Shown here piece by piece: positions 6,118-8,065 of a stretch of DNA of 8,065 bases. The position numbers and the translations under genes are program-made. Origin of the DNA: Verrucomicrobiota bacterium (GTDB lineage Bacteria > Verrucomicrobiota > Verrucomicrobiia > Limisphaerales > UBA11320); assembly GCA_016871475.1 (NCBI GenBank), contig VHDG01000149.1, forward strand, positions 1 through 8,065, written 5' to 3'. Position 1 is the first letter of the stretch, and the number at the start of each line of letters is the position of its first letter. Under the pieces are notes generated by a model that was not told where the DNA came from, searched no databases, and worked only from the letters and a program-made list of their open reading frames with translations.

Positions 6118-6345
6118 GAAGAATTACAGACGGTTGAAAAACGGTTGCATCGCCCGGCACGGTCTCGAAGCGGGCGTAGCCCGGGTATCCTAAGAGGATG
6201 GACAACGAACCTGGGGGCAGGCCTGTCGTCAGTCGCTTGGTTGTCGGACGCGTGACGAATGAGGAGTCCCAGGTTTGTTGTGCATCCCTTTCCATACCTC
6301 TGGCTTGAGTTCTCGGCAGGAACGTGGTTGAACAATGGCCAGCAA

Positions 6346-7425
6346 ATGAAAATTGAACTTAAACAGAGCTGCAAATACTCACTGATTGTTCCGACGAGTA
6401 TGGGGCTCCGCCTCACTCCCCCGAACGGGCAACCCGTTCACACCACCGGTTCCTTCATGGTCCAGGTCACGAGCGCCGAAACGAATGTCGCGAGCGTGGC
6501 CGCTTACCTCGGCTTGCCAGTCAAGATCCTGACCACGTTCGTCAAAGGCAGCCCTATCGCCCAGATGATCAAGGACAGCCTCCGCGCTCGCCACATGGAT
6601 TACGAAGGCGTCGAAGTCCCTCAAGGCGGGCCTTGGGGTTATCGACACCAGATCAATATCGCGGACAGCGGATTCGGCTCACGCGGACCACGCGTGTGGA
6701 ACGATCGCTCTGGCGAGGTAGGTCGCACTCTGAACGTAAAGGACTTCGATCTCGACCGCATCTTCGCCAAGGAAGGGGTCCAAATCGTCCATCTCTCAGG
6801 CCTGGTGGGTGCCCTCTCGCCAGAGACCGGACAGTTCTGTCTGGAGCTTGCCCGGGCCGCCAAAAAGCATGGAACCAAGATCTCCTTCGACCTTAATTAT
6901 CGCGCCACCTTCTGGAAGGGCCGTGAAAAGGAGCTCTCTGCCATCTTCAGTGAGATTGCCAGTGTTTCGGACATCCTTGTGGGCAACGAGGAAGACTTCC
7001 AACTCTGCCTGGGAGTGAAGGGACCCGAGGCTGGCGGCAAGGACATCAAGGCGCAGATCGAGGGTTTCAAGGAAATGATCAACCGGGTCAAGAAGGCCTA
7101 TCCCCATGCGCAGACCTACGGGACGACGCTCCGCGAAGTCGAGAACACCAACCATCACCTCTGGGGAGCCATCATGGCCGCAGGCGATCAGTGGCATGTG
7201 GTGGAGCCACGTCCGATCACGGTGATGGATCGTATTGGCGGAGGCGACGGCTTTGTAGGCGGCATGCTCTACGCCATCTTGAAGGGTTGGGAACCGGAAA
7301 AGTGGATCCAGTTCGGCTGGGCCACGGGCGCCCTCGCAACGACCAGTCTTTACGACTACGGCCAACCGGCGGATGAAGACCAGGTGTGGAGCATCTGGAA
7401 AGGCAACGCACGCGTCCAACGCTGA
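6346..7425 (+). CDS. PfkB-family carbohydrate kinase, 2-keto-3-deoxygluconate-kinase-like
   Basis: The 359-residue product is a ribokinase/PfkB-fold kinase. It shows 'PTSMGLRLTPPNGQPVHTTG' (16-35) and TSAETNVA (42-49) in the substrate-binding part, 'ISFDLNYR' (179-186), 'ILVGNEEDF' (210-218), and the C-terminal signature as 'DRIGGGDGFVGG' (295-306) with catalytic Asp301. The signature reads GGGDGF rather than the common GAGDAF; I recall the same form in other KdgK-like kinases, so activity is probably retained. Such enzymes phosphorylate 2-keto-3-deoxygluconate in uronate or pectin breakdown, but other sugars are possible. The ATG at 6346 fits the family N-terminus; in-frame codons upstream to 6259 add no homology. 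No Shine-Dalgarno is visible. A four-codon ORF (6335-6349) overlaps the start as ATGA. A strong hairpin follows the stop, so the gene probably ends its transcript. Confidence 0.88.
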   Translation: MKIELKQSCKYSLIVPTSMGLRLTPPNGQPVHTTGSFMVQVTSAETNVASVAAYLGLPVKILTTFVKGSPIAQMIKDSLRARHMDYEGVEVPQGGPWGYRHQINIADSGFGSRGPRVWNDRSGEVGRTLNVKDFDLDRIFAKEGVQIVHLSGLVGALSPETGQFCLELARAAKKHGTKISFDLNYRATFWKGREKELSAIFSEIASVSDILVGNEEDFQLCLGVKGPEAGGKDIKAQIEGFKEMINRVKKAYPHAQTYGTTLREVENTNHHLWGAIMAAGDQWHVVEPRPITVMDRIGGGDGFVGGMLYAILKGWEPEKWIQFGWATGALATTSLYDYGQPADEDQVWSIWKGNARVQR

Positions 7426-7433
7426 TCACCGGC

Positions 7434-7473
7434 TTTCGGGCTCCCGATCCCAGGCATGGACGGGAGCCCGGAA
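7434..7473 (+). terminator. strong GC hairpin after the PfkB-family kinase gene
   Basis: CGGGCTCCCG (7437-7446) and CGGGAGCCCG (7461-7470) form a perfect 10-bp stem with a 14-base loop. A G-T wobble and two T-A pairs extend it outward. It lies 11 bases after the TGA. No long T-run follows, so efficiency as an intrinsic terminator is uncertain. Confidence 0.55.
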
Positions 7474-7615
7474 CCGCCGCCCTGGTTTACCCCAAGTCGA
7501 TCCAGTGTGGTGTCCTCTAAGCCGGAACGATTCAGTAGGCCAGTGGACAGTTGCGCAGCAGACTCTTGCGAAGTGCGAGGCGTGAGAAGCGCGCGTATTG
7601 AACCCAAATACGTAA

Positions 7616-7845
7616 GCGACGAACAACGAAGCACTTCCCAAGAGGATCAAGCAAACGGCCAGCCGCGCTGGATCGGCTGCGCGACTGGCAGGAGGCGATG
7701 TAGCCAATCTCGACGGCTATCTGACGCACAAGGCGCTGGACGGGCTTCTTATGAAGATCGCTCAGGAAGAACAAAGCACCGCCTCAAGCCCGCGACACGG
7801 ATTACGGACATCCTGAAGAAAGTCTTTGGTGCAGGTTCCCGCTGA
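7616..7845 (+). pseudogene. DUF4197 remnant (C-terminal third, frameshifted)
   Basis: From 7616 one frame reads '...GGDVANLDGYLTHKALDGL' and 'LMKIAQEE' up to about 7771. The next frame continues 'KHRLKPATRITDILKKVFG' to the TGA at 7843-7845. Joined, the two pieces match the C-terminus of DUF4197 proteins as I recall it, of the form 'dLd.YVt.kALDGLf..ia.EE..iR..P..RtTD.LkkVFG'. Restoring one A in the A-run at 7773-7775 would join the frames. Upstream, the first frame meets a TAA at 7613-7615, and no N-terminal DUF4197 sequence was found in 7426-7612, so about two thirds of the roughly 230-residue protein is missing. DUF4197 function is unknown. A sequencing error could explain the frameshift but not the lost N-terminus. 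7426-7612 otherwise holds only the terminator-like hairpin. Confidence 0.65.
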
Positions 7846-7885
7846 CTACCGGCCAGGGTTTCATGTGACCGTGCCCCTGAACGAA

Positions 7886-8065
7886 TCAGAACCTGTCCTG
7901 AGATGAGTGACTTACCTCACTGGGTTCTGGGGATTTCACCAAACGATAGAACCGTTGATCGGCGCTCGGAAGGAGCTCCACTTGCGTAATGCCGTCTGCT
8001 GATGAAACCGGATCCGTGAGGTTCAGCCAGTGAGCGGGGTTCAGGTTGTCCGTCGTTTGAAGTCG
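7886..8065 (-). CDS. C-terminal fragment of a probable secreted protein (5' end outside window)
   Basis: On the minus strand an open frame runs from the window edge (8065) to a TGA at 7886-7888, giving 59 residues with no start inside the window. It contains 'LQTTDNLNPAHWLNLTDPV' (2-20) and then 'QRFYRLVK' (37-44). This resembles the 'LQsT.NL....W......FYRL' C-terminal module that ends many large exported proteins of Verrucomicrobiota (family recollection, not a search). Here 15 hydrophilic residues follow FYRLVK, whereas such proteins often stop soon after FYRL. The main domains lie beyond the edge, so the function cannot be stated. It converges on the DUF4197 remnant with 40 bp between the two stop codons. 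Confidence 0.7.
   Translation of the reverse strand, partial: RLQTTDNLNPAHWLNLTDPVSSADGITQVELLPSADQRFYRLVKSPEPSEVSHSSQDRF

Noticed and set aside
6130..6183. Short repeats (ACGGTTG twice; CGGGC-GTA-GCCCG hairpin) upstream of the PfkB-family kinase gene
   Set aside because: Five- to seven-base matches of this kind are expected by chance in a 270-bp gap, and no convincing promoter accompanies them.
6796..7419. 207-codon minus-strand open frame
   Set aside because: It is antisense to the PfkB-family kinase, whose conserved motifs fix the real frame.
7426..7707. 93-codon minus-strand open frame with a hydrophobic stretch
   Set aside because: It lies antisense to the DUF4197 remnant and crosses the hairpin. 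Composition outside the hydrophobic stretch is not protein-like and no family is recognised.
7456..7845. 129-codon plus-strand open frame taken as an intact gene
   Set aside because: Only its last part ('KHRLKPATRITDILKKVFG') has family resemblance, and the matching upstream part is in another frame. The rest is low-complexity Ser/Arg-rich sequence, and the start lies inside the hairpin loop. Treated as a pseudogene remnant.

Overview
The window looks like a chromosomal segment of a Verrucomicrobiota bacterium, possibly close to Limisphaerales/Pedosphaera; this is an inference. The best support is the truncated minus-strand gene at the right edge. Its C-terminus has the 'LQTT.NL...W......FYRL' ending that is frequent on secreted proteins of that phylum. 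A Gfo/Idh/MocA oxidoreductase with a GGGCLFDLGVY motif and start codons without a recognisable Shine-Dalgarno sequence also fit.

Left block (1-2650, plus strand): three closely spaced genes that look like one operon. They are the C-terminal two thirds of a Gfo/Idh/MocA oxidoreductase, a betaine-homocysteine-methyltransferase-like Zn enzyme, and a ROK-family sugar kinase/regulator. The two gaps are both 34 bp. The methyltransferase-like protein keeps its Zn cysteines but has lost the aromatic residues that hold betaine in the animal enzyme. The ROK protein keeps its catalytic Asp but has a broken zinc motif. Together they suggest processing of a sugar or polyol derivative coupled to a methyl-transfer step, but no substrate can be named.

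Gap 2651-2905: no gene. It holds a cluster of short direct and inverted repeats that looks like a dispersed intergenic element, and a GC hairpin between the converging transcripts.

Middle block (2906-5753, minus strand): a MerR-family regulator followed after a short gap by a large VIT + VWA protein with a complete MIDAS metal site and no visible signal peptide or membrane anchor. A dyad and tandem repeat in front of the regulator could be its operator, and two further palindromes lie upstream. This regulator-plus-VIT/VWA pair is the least understood module in the window.

5997-6072 is tRNA-Glu(UUC) on the minus strand, with a promoter-like element upstream. 6346-7425 is a plus-strand PfkB-family sugar kinase of the 2-keto-3-deoxygluconate-kinase-like type, followed by a strong hairpin. 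7616-7845 is the decayed C-terminal remnant of a DUF4197 gene, split by a one-base frameshift. The window ends in the C-terminus of a probable secreted minus-strand protein. No CRISPR array, insertion sequence, integrase or rRNA was seen.
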